A DNA stretch of 64,000 nucleotides from contig JAHREC010000013.1 in NCBI GenBank assembly GCA_020081605.1, positions 4,216,001 to 4,280,000 of the forward strand. Reading direction: 5' to 3'. Each line of letters starts with the position of its first letter. Position 1 is the first letter of the stretch. Below are positions 24,999 through 34,713 of this stretch, piece by piece. The DNA is from Albifimbria verrucaria. Its lineage: Eukaryota; Ascomycota; Sordariomycetes; Hypocreales; Stachybotryaceae. A model generated the notes under the pieces. The model saw only the letters and a list, made by a program, of their open reading frames with translations, searched no databases and had not been told where the DNA came from. The position numbers and the translations under genes are program-made.

Positions 24999-26698
24999 TG
25001 TGTCGGAAAGTTTGATGCGGAGGGAGAAGAGAGGGTCGGGAGGGATTCGTTGTGCGGGCGTTCGGAAATCGTCGTATGCGCGAAATGGTCGTTGTCCAGC
25101 AGTAGCAAAAGTTGGGAGAGCTCGGGTGTCACGTGATGGCCAATTGGTGTCATGGGTCGGGAAAAGGCAGCCAAACGGCTTCGAGATAATTGTGCATTAC
25201 ATAATGTATCAATTTGGGGGATCGTACTACACGCACGTGATTTCGTCCAAGGAAAAATTAAGTGGGCCACCTCCGGGTCGGGTAGGATAGGGACAAAGGA
25301 GGGAGTTAATGATTGAGTGACAGCCGAGAACGGACGTGGTACTGTACCGCTAAGCTGGTATACCAATGCTGTACTATGTGCGTTGCCCAGCGTGATGCCA
25401 TGAATTGAGGCATTGGGGCTGGGAAGTGCGGTTCTTGCTACGTTGGTAAGACTCGCTGCTAAAAATACCATTTGTTTTTGCTTGCATCAAAATTTACCTC
25501 CATCCGTGTCTGTCTGAATCATTGTCTAAAGATTGCCAATTCCGGCCAACCTCTCAGGCGTCCAACGTCCATCGGTAAGAGGTACCTGCGTGACCGTGGG
25601 CCCAACAGGAGCCAGGCCGACTACAAGTTTCCCGGTAAGATGCGATATATTAAGAAAATACAACAAAGGAGGCATCTCAAAAAACCATCATGGGCATTTT
25701 CTATATACAAACTGTCGGGATTGCCAAAGCCTATGCAGGACTGTTTACTCCGGGTCACTGCAGCTGGGATTGGAGAAAAGAAAACGGTTTACCCCAAAAC
25801 CCAGGAGCTGATGTCATGGTCAAGTACAATGTAACATCACCAATCATGGCCAACTCTGCATCACCTCGGTACTTGGCACGCAAGAGTGTGCATGCGCACA
25901 TGGGCATCTTTTGGCGGTTCAGCCGAGATGCAGACATGGGAAGCCTCGGGTTCAGAGGCATCACGGCTTTTATCTTTTTCGGTGGTTGATATCATAATTT
26001 AGTACGGGTTTAAAAAAATCGTTCCCACCGAGGCCCGGCTTGCGATGGCTCGCTCACGCCATTGTTGGCCGCTGTTTCGCCAGGGAATTGGGGCCGTCCT
26101 TTAGGTACCTCGTCAGCGCTGACCTCGCTATCTCTGCCCTCCAACCCTGCCTTGGCTTTTGTCCGACTCTCCGGCAAACCCACACCTTCCTGCTAGCCTA
26201 CTCTCACTTTCTCAACGCAGACACTCGACTTGGTCACGCCTCTTCCTCCTCCACCCACTCCTCCTCCTAGCCGAACCCCGGCCGCCTTTCGACTCTCCCC
26301 TCCCGGTAATCGCCAGAGCGCATCGCTTCCGCATCGACTCGACGAGCATCGACTCTCCTCCTCTCACAGGTCAATGGCCGGCGGCGTTCGCTAGGCGGGA
26401 ACGGTTACGGCGCGCGGGAGCGTTCCCGCAGTACCGGCAACTGGCACATCTCGGGATTTTGGATGCCCTCGCCCTCGCACGATCCTGTGATCAAACGGGC
26501 GGGCTGATACCATACGCTGTGTTTTTACCAATTTCTTCCTCCTCACCCCAACTCTCCGACGCCGCTCGCCGACCCCTCGGAGCTCAATCGGATCAGCTGC
26601 ATCTCTATCCGGACCCCGAAATCCCCGTCATCTACGTCAGACATCCCGTCCTCAACCGAATCCCTCCTCACCACAACAAATCCCGGATCGAAGGGGTG
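24999..26698. other. Divergent intergenic region QCR7 / mitochondrial carrier
   Basis: About 1.7 kb. The 26.1-26.7 kb part is a CT-rich leader for the carrier. It contains a seven-codon upstream ORF including stop (26374-26394, ATG to TAG). The reading frame upstream of ATG 26699 happens to stay open back to 26159, but it has no in-frame ATG. No other gene is seen. Confidence 0.55.
26374..26394 (+). promoter_or_regulatory. Short upstream ORF in the carrier leader
   Basis: An ATG followed by five codons and TAG lies about 300 bp before the carrier start in a pyrimidine-rich leader. If transcribed it could dampen translation. Transcript start is unknown. Confidence 0.35.
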
Positions 26699-28022
26699 AT
26701 GTCTCACGACCAACCGCGGCAGCCTGTCCAAGGCTCTGCAACGGATTATGTGACATCGTCATACTCTCTTGGCTCCCCATCCACCGCCTCCGGCACCACG
26801 ATGCACCAAGCAGGCTCCGCACCGCTCTTGCAGAGATGGGCCGCTTCTGCCCCGACTCGCAATTTAATGCCTTGGCCGGAGCCATCGGCGGCTTCACATC
26901 CGGCGTTGTCACTTGCCCACTCGACGTTATAAAGACCAAGCTGCAAGCCCAAGGAGGTCACGCGCCTGTAGACAAGGGTCGGCATGCAGGCCATCCTAAG
27001 CTGTACAACGGCCTGGTTGGTACTGCCAAGGTCATCTGGCGAGAGGAGGGCATCCGAGGCATGTACCGAGGGCTTGGGCCAATAGTTCTCGGGTATCTGC
27101 CGACATGGGCAGTTTGGTTTACAGTCTACAATGAGAGCAAAGGGTGGCTGGCTCCCACCACCGGTACGTTACGTCTCGTTTCCCAAGAGGGAGCTGGATC
27201 TCAGCACCAAAGCATATGCTAACACGATAATCTTCTGCTTCTAGAAAACCCTCATGTCATTAGTTTTTGGTCCTCCATAATAGCCGGTGCAAGCAGCACC
27301 ATTGTCACGAATCCGATATGGGTTATCAAGACGAGGCTCATGTCACAGAGTCATCTCAAGCCCGGTAGTCAACACTATTCACTCTTCCCTAAAACAGGAG
27401 CACACCTACCACCAGGCCAACGCTGCAGAACCCCTGGCATTACCGCTCCACCATCGATGCGGCAAGGAAGATGTACACCTCTGAGGGCATTGCGTCTTTC
27501 TACTCCGGCTTAACGCCAGCACTGCTCGGTCTCACACACGTAGCCGTTCAGTTTCCCACGTATGAATATCTAAAGAAGGCTTTCACGGGGCAAGCCATGG
27601 GTGAAGCACCCAGTGAAGGAGCCAAATCGAACTGGGTGGGTATATTGGGTGCATCAATTCTCTCCAAGATACTAGCCAGTAGTGCAACATACCCACATGA
27701 AGTCATCCGAACTAGACTACAAACGCAGCGGCGACCAGTTGCAGGCGAGCAGTATCTTCAAGGTCTGGGCATCGCTGCTTCAGGACCGAACCAAGGAGGC
27801 CAGGTACCTCAAACACCAAAATATAGAGGTGTTGTTATGACTTTCAGGACCATACTTCATGAGGAGGGATGGCGTGCATTCTACGCGGGGTTGGGCACTA
27901 ACATGATGCGAGCTGTCCCAGCGGCAACAGTCACCATGTTGACATATGAGTACGTCATGAGCCAACTGAACAAGGCCAAGGCGGAAGGACAGGAAATTTT
28001 AGGGCACGCTGAGGTGGCGTAA
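26699..28022 (+). CDS. Mitochondrial carrier, NAD+ transporter type (Yia6/Ndt1)
   Basis: This is an SLC25 inner-membrane carrier with all three signature repeats: CPLDVIKTKLQAQGG, NPIWVIKTRLMSQ and YPHEVIRTRLQTQ. The RGMYRGLGPIVLGYLPTWAV segment and the W in PIW favour the pyridine-nucleotide/folate/pyrimidine subgroup; among those it most resembles yeast Yia6 (NAD+). A role importing NAD+ into the matrix is inferred. About 50 residues of unconserved N-terminal extension precede the first repeat. There is one intron, 27164-27244. Single-base losses near 26851 and 27429 are needed; with them the coding length is 415 codons including stop. Confidence 0.85.
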
Positions 28023-28799
28023 TATTATACGAGGATTGCCGCGTTTGAAGGATGAGTGCGTGCGTCCTCGACTATCCACGGTCACTCGGGGGCCGGAAGA
28101 GGGAGGAACTGTGTCTCACAAGAGATTTCTTTTCTTGAATGTGTTTGAAGACGGAGCAAGGCTCATATACCCTTTCTCGGTTGTAGGTATAGACAAATCT
28201 GTTTATTACGATGTCATCAGGGGTTGGCTCTGGTTTGCCACTCTCTTCTCTTTCATTCCCATATTTTACCACTTGCATCCTGGCGAAAACTGGGTTTTGA
28301 GACGTTGGAGGAGGCGGCTTTGGAACACAAGGCAGGAGTTGCGAGAATGAAGCGGGGGTTGGCGGGACATGCTGCATAGCTACTATATTCTAGACACAAG
28401 AAAATATGACGGTTAGGATTTACTTTCCATTTGGCTTGATATTCGTACATGCAGGGATGACTATGATACCTAGATGAACCAACCCAGTTGGTGAAACATT
28501 TTGGTGACTTGTCATTTACAGACAAACTCTTTCAACCGCATGCTATGCATGGAGTAGATCTCAGTGTTGAACATCTCGGCAATGATTCATTACATGGCTA
28601 ACTCCGGCAATCTCACCGCTCAGTTTCGGTACTCAAAGTGATCAGGCCAAGGATGCCTGGTAAGATACAAACGAGTTCTTTTTTCCCTTTCTTTGTTACC
28701 ATATATTCCAATTCAATGGTATCAAATATCGCTGTTGGGTTTCTCGCGATTCCGTTGTAATCTTTGGTTTCTCTGCGACAGCCAGGTCAGCCTAGAATA
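28023..28799. other. Convergent intergenic region
   Basis: About 0.78 kb between the carrier and the small gene. ORFs of 80-100 codons at 28036-28525 lie on both strands, show no domain and shadow each other. Probably 3' UTRs. Confidence 0.5.
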
Positions 28800-29077
28800 T
28801 CATATGGGTGAGTATTCTCGGGGTAGTACTGCCTGATCCCGGGCCGTACGGATAGACGACCTCGTGTACCTAAAAGTCTCAGTCAGCCGGGTACGTCTAC
28901 CGCACAATGCTACGGGGCATGTTGTGAATAACGAAGACGGGGAGTGTGGTCTTACACAAAGAGCACGCATGCCATGGTGAAGGCGGCAGCAGGCGCCATG
29001 AACTCCTAGGAAAGCAGTCAGATTGTCATCTTTGCATGTCTACGTTTGTGCGGCAGCTGACATACACGAGGGTTCAT
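28800..29077 (-). CDS. 43-aa predicted membrane microprotein, three exons
   Basis: This was found by splice reading. Exon 1 is 12 nt (29077-29066), exon 2 is 50 nt (29005-28956) and exon 3 is 70 nt (28869-28800). Both introns (29006-29065, 28870-28955) are GT..AG, each with a CTGAC-like branch point. The product starts MNPREFMAPAAAFTMACVLF, continues VYTRSSIRTARD and ends REYSPI. Residues about 7-22 form one hydrophobic segment followed by a basic stretch, the layout of a small single-pass inner-membrane or ER protein. I recall similar small fungal proteins only vaguely and assign no function. An undetected base loss could alter the C-terminal ten residues. Confidence 0.6.
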
Positions 29078-29666
29078 CTCGGCAAACGGGCGAAGAGGAG
29101 TGACAAATCAAGGATGGGGTGAGGGATAGAGGAAGCTTCGCCGAGTCGGAGATCGAACGATTGTTCTGGTTTGGTGCATAAAAAACAGATTGCCTTTTCG
29201 GGCGAAACTTATGCACGTCTTCACTTATGTGCTTGGCGATTCCGTCAGCATGGCTCACTACTGTTAAAGCACCATCTCCCCACACAGAATGGGAGTGTTT
29301 TTGTTTGACAGCGAGTCCCTCCGCGGTGGCCCAAGCTCCCCGTGAGCTCTAGCGGGATTGATTGGCTGGCGCAAGCGTGGATGCACCTCAGTTTCCAATG
29401 CGACGGGCGCTTGTTCATCCCCCATGGCCCAGGGATCCTCCTCTGTCCCAGGGCCAGTTCTAGGCCCCTTCGGCTGGGTCGCACCCTTTGACCTCCGTGT
29501 TGTTGTTGTCGCAGACCTTTCACCTCCTCTTTCCCTCTCCTTTCCTTTGCGAAAAGCGCGCAACACCTCTCTCCCCAAGGACAGCAGTTTGAGAAGCCTT
29601 GCCGACCTGGTTTGCTTCGAGCCCACTTTCACAGAGTTCCCCAGTCCTTTCCGCTCCCACCAAGCC
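29078..29666. other. Divergent promoter region, microprotein / DOT5
   Basis: About 0.6 kb of shared upstream DNA, CT-rich toward the peroxiredoxin start. The long open frames on both strands here are leader sequence or antisense shadows. Confidence 0.5.
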
Positions 29667-30477
29667 ATGCCTGTTGAGTTGCGCAAGCGCAAGCCCCGGG
29701 AGGAGCCTGCGCCGCCTCCGGCTCGCAAGAGGAACAGCAAGGCGGCCAAGGTGGTAGACAAGGTCAAGGAGGTCCTGACTGGCACCAAGGCCGACAAGGA
29801 GCCAGAGCCTAAGAAGGAGGAAAAGGTTGAGGAAGAAAAGGTCGACCCTGCGCCAGTCGACGAGGCTCCCGCCAAGGCCGTCGCAGAAAAGAAGGCCCCT
29901 GCTGGCAAGGTCGCCGTTGGCGACACGATAGACCTCGAAGGCTTCGGTGGCGAGATCGAGACCAATGATGGCAAGAAGACAACCCTGAAGGCGCTTGTTG
30001 AGGAGAGCAAGGCTGGTGTCGTGCTGTTCACGTACCCCAAGGCCAGCACCCCGGATGTAAGTTCACTTCCCAATTCCACACATCTCATTCCCTTTCTCGG
30101 CGCAAAGGAATCGCGCGTTCCTGTAACAAAGACTCTCACTTACGCGACGTCCCACTCTGCCAGGCACCACCCAGGCCTGTCTTTTCCGCGACTCCTACAC
30201 GCCTCTCACGGCAGAGGGCCTGGCCATCTACGGTCTGAGCACCGATTCGCCCAGGGCCAACACCAACTTCAAGGAGCGCCAGAAGCTGCAGTACCCGCTG
30301 CTGTGCGACCCCGCCTCCACGCTCATCGGCGCCATCGGCTTGAAGAAGGTGGGCAACAAGACCCAGCGCGGCGTCTTCGTTGTCGACAAGCAAGGTAAGG
30401 TGCTGCTCGCCGAGGCCGGCGGTCCCGCGGCCACCGTCGACGCGGTCAAGAAGCTGGTTGAGGCGGGCAAGGCCTAA
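29667..30477 (+). CDS. DOT5: Thiol peroxidase of the PrxQ/BCP type, Dot5-like
   Basis: Dot5 is a nuclear atypical 2-Cys peroxiredoxin that reduces alkyl hydroperoxides. The first ~90 residues are Lys/Glu/Pro-rich with basic clusters (RKRKPREE..PARKRNSKAAK), consistent with nuclear targeting. The BCP domain follows: VLFTYPKASTPGCTTQACLF holds the peroxidatic Cys (TPGC) and resolving Cys (QAC), then YGLSTDSPRANTNFKE and RGVFVVDKQGKVLLAEAGG. The single intron is 30057-30163 and splits the peroxidatic Cys codon (T|GC). One G is missing two to three bases before the donor, so an uncorrected gene model loses the catalytic Cys. Corrected length is 234 aa. The start at 29667 is preferred; the open frame from 29358 is 5' leader. 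Confidence 0.9.
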
Positions 30478-31120
30478 TAAACCAACCATCGTTTCTTGTC
30501 ATGCGGCAGTGGATGCTCGGTTCTTAAGAGGGTTGTAGCTAGCGTTCCGGTATAATACGTCTCTAGGATGGGAGTTTGGGGGACGTAGCCTGCCTGTTGA
30601 TTTGTCTAAAGCCTGTCCGTTTCCTTTGCGTTGGAGCGTGGGATGACCTGGGTATACATAGGGTCTTGCGAATGAGACTAATTTTTAAAAATGCTTTCGT
30701 CACTGTCAACTTTGCTACTATGTGATGTTCCTCTCTCTGGTACCAGAACAGACTATGTTGTTGACTTAGTTGAGAAGTTGAGGACTTGTCTCAAGGTGAG
30801 ATTATATCTCAAAGATAATCCCCGTTACCTACCATTGAGTCTACAAATCGTACACACAACACGAATATGGGAGAAGCATACGAACAAAGCACGAATCAGC
30901 AATACAACCCAGGCGTAAAAATGCATTGGCACACTTGCGTGTAAATGACTTCAATGTCCTGCGTGAGCTCGGTGCTGTATAGGGTAGTCACTGCATGGAC
31001 GAGGCAAATCGGCACAACCTCGGAGCTGCGTTAACCTCCGTCAACCACCATCACAGTTCCAGAGATCATACACTGAGCAAATCACCAACTTCAGCGTCGA
31101 ATTCCCACACCAGCGCCAGT
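30478..31120. other. Intergenic region DOT5 to complex I subunit
   Basis: About 0.64 kb. A short ORF at 30691-30918 has no domain. I see no gene. Confidence 0.55.
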
Positions 31121-31897
31121 ATGTCGTCCAAAGCGGTAGCCAAGGCCGCCGGCGGCGTGGTCTCAATTGCAAAGGTACGATATATGCCTGCCCTGGCAGC
31201 GCGCCGCTCTCTCAATGGGAGCTCCAGCCCTTGGTTGCCAGCATCCCAAGCTGGGGCAGCATGCAATGGGGCACGTCACTGACAGAAATTGCTCAATACA
31301 GAAGCAAACGGTCCAGTCTACCGGAATCTGGGAGGGCCTCCGCAAGTTCCTCGCCATTGACCCCAACCGCTCCAACGGTGTTCCCTCAACCCGTACTACC
31401 GCAACCCTGCTCCCGGCTCCGAGCCCACGCCCTACGATGACCCCGTGACGGTGCCCGCAGGTGACATCGCCGACAACGCTTACTTCAAGCGCGACACCCG
31501 CCGCGCGTACCCCAAGCTCAGCGTCGTCAACCAGGCCGATGCCGTCGCCCTGCTGTCCGTCGGCAGCGCCGCCCAACCCAAGGTCGAGCTCATCGGCGAG
31601 GCTGGCCAGAAGCAGCTCGTTGCTACCCAGGAGGAGGCTCAGGCCGGCCTGGCCAAGGCTCTGGAGAAGGCCTCGCCCAAGGACGTTGCCAAGGACCTGT
31701 TCGTGAACGGCCTGCCGCCACTGCCTAGCGGCCAGAGCCTCTCGTCTGGTTCGTGGGACGTGCACAAGTACAAGTTGTCGGAGGAGAACTCGTATCCCGA
31801 GGGGTGAGTGTGCAACTCTAAAGATATATGATGGTTCAGTGGAATGGAAAGTTGAAGCTAACACTACTATAGATACCCTTGCCGATCATTCCAATGA
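31121..31897 (+). CDS. NADH:ubiquinone oxidoreductase 21.3-kDa subunit (complex I)
   Basis: This is a fungal accessory subunit of mitochondrial complex I, matching the Neurospora 21.3-kDa protein: KQTVQSTGIWEGLRKFLAID, PNRSNGVPLNPYYRNPAPG, DDPVTVPAGDIADNAYFKRD, QADAVALLSVGSAAQPKVEL, and a C-terminal YPCRSFQ. Exons are 31121-31174, 31302-31803 and 31873-31897. The last exon is only 25 nt and encodes the conserved YPCRSF tail. Introns are 127 and 69 nt. One C is missing near 31384. Corrected length is 193 aa. Confidence 0.88.
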
Positions 31898-32109
31898 GAT
31901 GGACCCGAAGGAGCTGCTGTGTACATAGAGATATCGAAGTGAACTGGGAAGAGAGGGTATAGACTTTCCCATAAACAATCCAATGCTATCATGTTTCCTT
32001 TTAACCGATCCCAAGCGCCGTCCTATGCCGTGCTATCCTGCTAGCCCTGATGCAAACCAATGATTGTGAATCGCCAACCAAACGCCGTTGCCCAAAAATA
32101 GAGACTTGC

Positions 32110-32550
32110 TCAAGAGGTCTCTTTGACACCGGAGCCCACCATGCGCTCAACAATCTTAGCCTTGCCCTGGGCGCGTTTAATTCTGTCGTCAAAGTCCTGA
32201 ACGGCTTCGTCTGTGTTGGCCGTGGAGAGGGTATCCGGCTCCACGAGAGCGTACAGGAGGCTCACGTTCTTGTCAAGTCTGGCATTCGCCGGCAGAGGCG
32301 GCAGCTTAGAGGGCTCGCTGGAGGACTGAGCAGCATTTTCCGTAGTTTTGGTTGGTAGGCGGTTGGCCCAGACGAGGGCCTTGCTGGCTAGACGGCCGCT
32401 TTCAAGAAACTTGTCGAAGCCCTTTTCCATTCCGAAAGAGCGGCCCTCGATGCGGCCGGCCCGGACACCGTCCTCGAGGCCTTGGTTGTAGCCCTCTCTG
32501 TAAAAGCGGTCTTCAAGATTGAAGACATCGTCTAAGGGATCGGCGGCCAT
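32110..32550 (-). CDS. LTO1: Lto1/ORAOV1-type adaptor for cytosolic Fe-S protein assembly
   Basis: Lto1 forms a complex with Yae1 and recruits the CIA targeting machinery to insert Fe-S clusters into the ribosome-recycling ATPase Rli1/ABCE1. The 146-aa intact ORF has the deca-GX3 motif (YREGYNQGLEDGVRAGRIEG, then RSFGMEKGFDKFLESGRL), in which Gly recurs every fourth residue. An upstream open frame extends to 32751, but the conserved MAADPLDDVFNLEDRF start is at 32550. There is no intron and no frame break. In yeast the extreme C-terminal Trp binds the CIA complex; here the protein ends KETS, so that contact looks absent. Confidence 0.88.
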   Translation of the reverse strand: MAADPLDDVFNLEDRFYREGYNQGLEDGVRAGRIEGRSFGMEKGFDKFLESGRLASKALVWANRLPTKTTENAAQSSSEPSKLPPLPANARLDKNVSLLYALVEPDTLSTANTDEAVQDFDDRIKRAQGKAKIVERMVGSGVKETS

Positions 32551-33338
32551 GACTATGGTGTTGTAGCTTTTTACGGTGTAAAGGAAACAAAATCCGTTCA
32601 TATAATGTAAGTGGAATGTGTATTCGTGTCTGATTATAGGGAAAGGAACCGAATCTAAAGGTGAGCAGAAGAGGTTTTCCTGTCTGTAAGTGAGTGAGTC
32701 TTGAGGCAAAATTGAGGCACCACTAACTATAGCGTGGCCACGGCGGGGCACCGAGAGCCTGACTTGCCTACCATTACAGATGCATGCCTTACCTTGGCAA
32801 CATTCGCATTACGGTTAGATGGGCGGACGAAACACAAAATGACATTTTATTACACGATTTATGAAAGTGCATGCAATCATATCTGAATTACGTTTGTATC
32901 TATTAACGGCGTCAGAGTCTTACTGATACTGGTGTCGATAGGCCTTCACTGTAATATGAGTTCAGGCACAGCAAGTTAGGTACGTGGGGTAGATCTGTCA
33001 GACACAGTACCGTAGTACTCTGTACGCTGTACGCTGTACAGCAGGTACATAGTACCCTTACAGCAGCTGGCTCTGGTGGAAGGTCGGAAAAACCACCATG
33101 TAAATCCTGGGCTTGGGCATGGTGGGGTGCCACGGCAGCTTCGTGCTCGATACTCGCTCGTCCCACACACCTCCCACCATACCATATCTACACCTCAGCT
33201 CTCTCGACGACGACAAACGCAGCCAAAGAGAGTCTGACCATCACTTCCTAGAGCTCAGGTTCACTTCTTAGCTCCATTGTCTCCGCCATCGGCTGTCCCA
33301 CCCGCTCTACACACCTCTCCGAGACCACATCCCCAGCC
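32551..33338. other. Divergent intergenic region LTO1 / NAA10
   Basis: About 0.8 kb with a GTAC-rich patch at 32998-33060 containing tandem CTGTACG units. A CT/CA-rich leader precedes NAA10. I see no gene. Confidence 0.55.
33014..33045. repeat. CTGTACG tandem units in a GTAC-rich patch
   Basis: Two perfect copies and one partial copy of CTGTACG are followed by CTGTACAGCAGGTAC, giving overlapping GTAC palindromes. Confidence 0.7.
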
Positions 33339-34092
33339 ATGGATATCCGCCTGCTCTCCAGCGCGGACCTTCCGCTCATACAGCACGCCAACCTCGAGAA
33401 CCTCCCCGAGAACTACTTCCTCAAATACTACCTCTACCACGCCCTGTCATGGCCCCAGCTCAGCTACGTCGCCGTTGACGTCTCGCGCCCGTCCAAGGGC
33501 CCCTACGACTACCCCAAGATTGTCGGCTACGTGCTCGCCAAGATGGAGGAAGAGCCCGCCGACGGAGTCCCCACGGTCACATCACCAGTCTGAGTGTCAT
33601 GCGAACCCACCGTAGGCTGGGAATCGCCGAGAAGCTGATGCGACAGAGCCGTACGTACCCATGAACCAGACCCGCGGATGCAGCTGTGAATGCATTGATG
33701 CTGACTATGCGCTTCGACTTGTAGAACTTGCCATGGTCGAGACCTTCAACGCAAAGTACGTCTCGCTACACGTCCGTGTCTCCAACGTTGCTGCCCGCCA
33801 CCTGTACGAGGACACCCTCCGCTTCCGCAACGAGAAGACCGAATCCAAGTACTACGCCGACGGCGAGGACGCCTTCTCTATGCGCCTGGACCTCGACGAG
33901 ATCCGCAACCAGATCAACAGCGAGGAGGAGGATGCTAAGGAGAAGGCCAACGGTGACCACCCAGACGAGGGTGAGGCTGTCGGCGAGGTGGGCCGCGACC
34001 CCAACGTCGGCAAGGACAAGAAGGTCAAGGTCGCCGTAGGCCGGGGTCTCGGCGTCGGTGACCTCGTGGAGAAGAACGAGGCAAAGCAATGA
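33339..34092 (+). CDS. NAA10: N-terminal acetyltransferase NatA catalytic subunit (Ard1/Naa10)
   Basis: Naa10 acetylates the N-termini of nascent chains after Met removal, bound with Naa15 at the ribosome. The GNAT fold is clear: [52 protein letters not shown] with the acetyl-CoA motif [20 protein letters not shown] and [16 protein letters not shown]. One intron is 33651-33724. One C is missing near 33570, which would otherwise stop the protein before the acetyl-CoA site. Corrected length is 226 aa. About 60 residues after the catalytic fold form a charged tail ([26 protein letters not shown]), a common feature of Naa10 tails. Confidence 0.92.
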
Positions 34093-34713
34093 GCGCCATC
34101 GTGGCACTGCACAGACACACCGTGAGCGCTCTGCTGGGTGACGTCGCCATGTAGCGGCGCCAGCGTCTTGTTGGAGAGAGAGAGGGGCTTAAAATTGCGT
34201 GGAAGCCCGCAAAACGGACGGCTAGATAAAAGTTGCCATCGCTTCAGCTATAACCAGGCTTGGGGAGGAGCGGAGCGGGAGAGGCACCTAAAACTTGGAA
34301 TGGGATACGTTTCATGGCATCTGATGGCGCAACCTTTTACACATTGTAAATGGATTTTGGTTACCTCAATATCTGAACTACCTGGCCTCATTTAACTGCT
34401 CATAGAGCATCCCCTTCGTCTATAGTGTCGTTGATGTTCTTCTTTGTGGATGTCCTGATTTGTGATCTTGCATATGGCTTTCAGCTTTGGCACTCCTACG
34501 AAACACTGGTAATAACCTGAACTTGGTGTTTCCTTGAAAACATGGAAAGTGGAATTTGTAAATTGCGTGGTATCATAAAAGCCAGACCAGCCATTCGTCT
34601 CTTGAGCATATATCATCAATCTCCTCATACCCGAACTTCATTATTACAAGCCCCTTGACCAAGGGTCTCACCTCACTGTGTTGCCAACTCCCGAGCATAC
34701 GCCTCATCCGCAC
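34093..34713. other. Convergent intergenic region NAA10 / unknown protein
   Basis: About 0.62 kb between converging genes. I see no gene; probably 3' UTRs. Confidence 0.55.

Noticed and set aside
26159..26698. 180-codon in-frame N-terminal extension of the mitochondrial carrier
   Set aside because: It has no in-frame ATG, is C/T-rich leader sequence and has no conserved content.
29264..30139. 291-codon open frame on the minus strand opposite DOT5
   Set aside because: It is antisense to a well-supported peroxiredoxin, rich in Ser/Ala from the complementary codon bias, and has no domain.
31163..31864. 233-codon minus-strand frame opposite the complex I subunit
   Set aside because: Antisense shadow; it crosses the introns of the real gene without splice logic and matches nothing.
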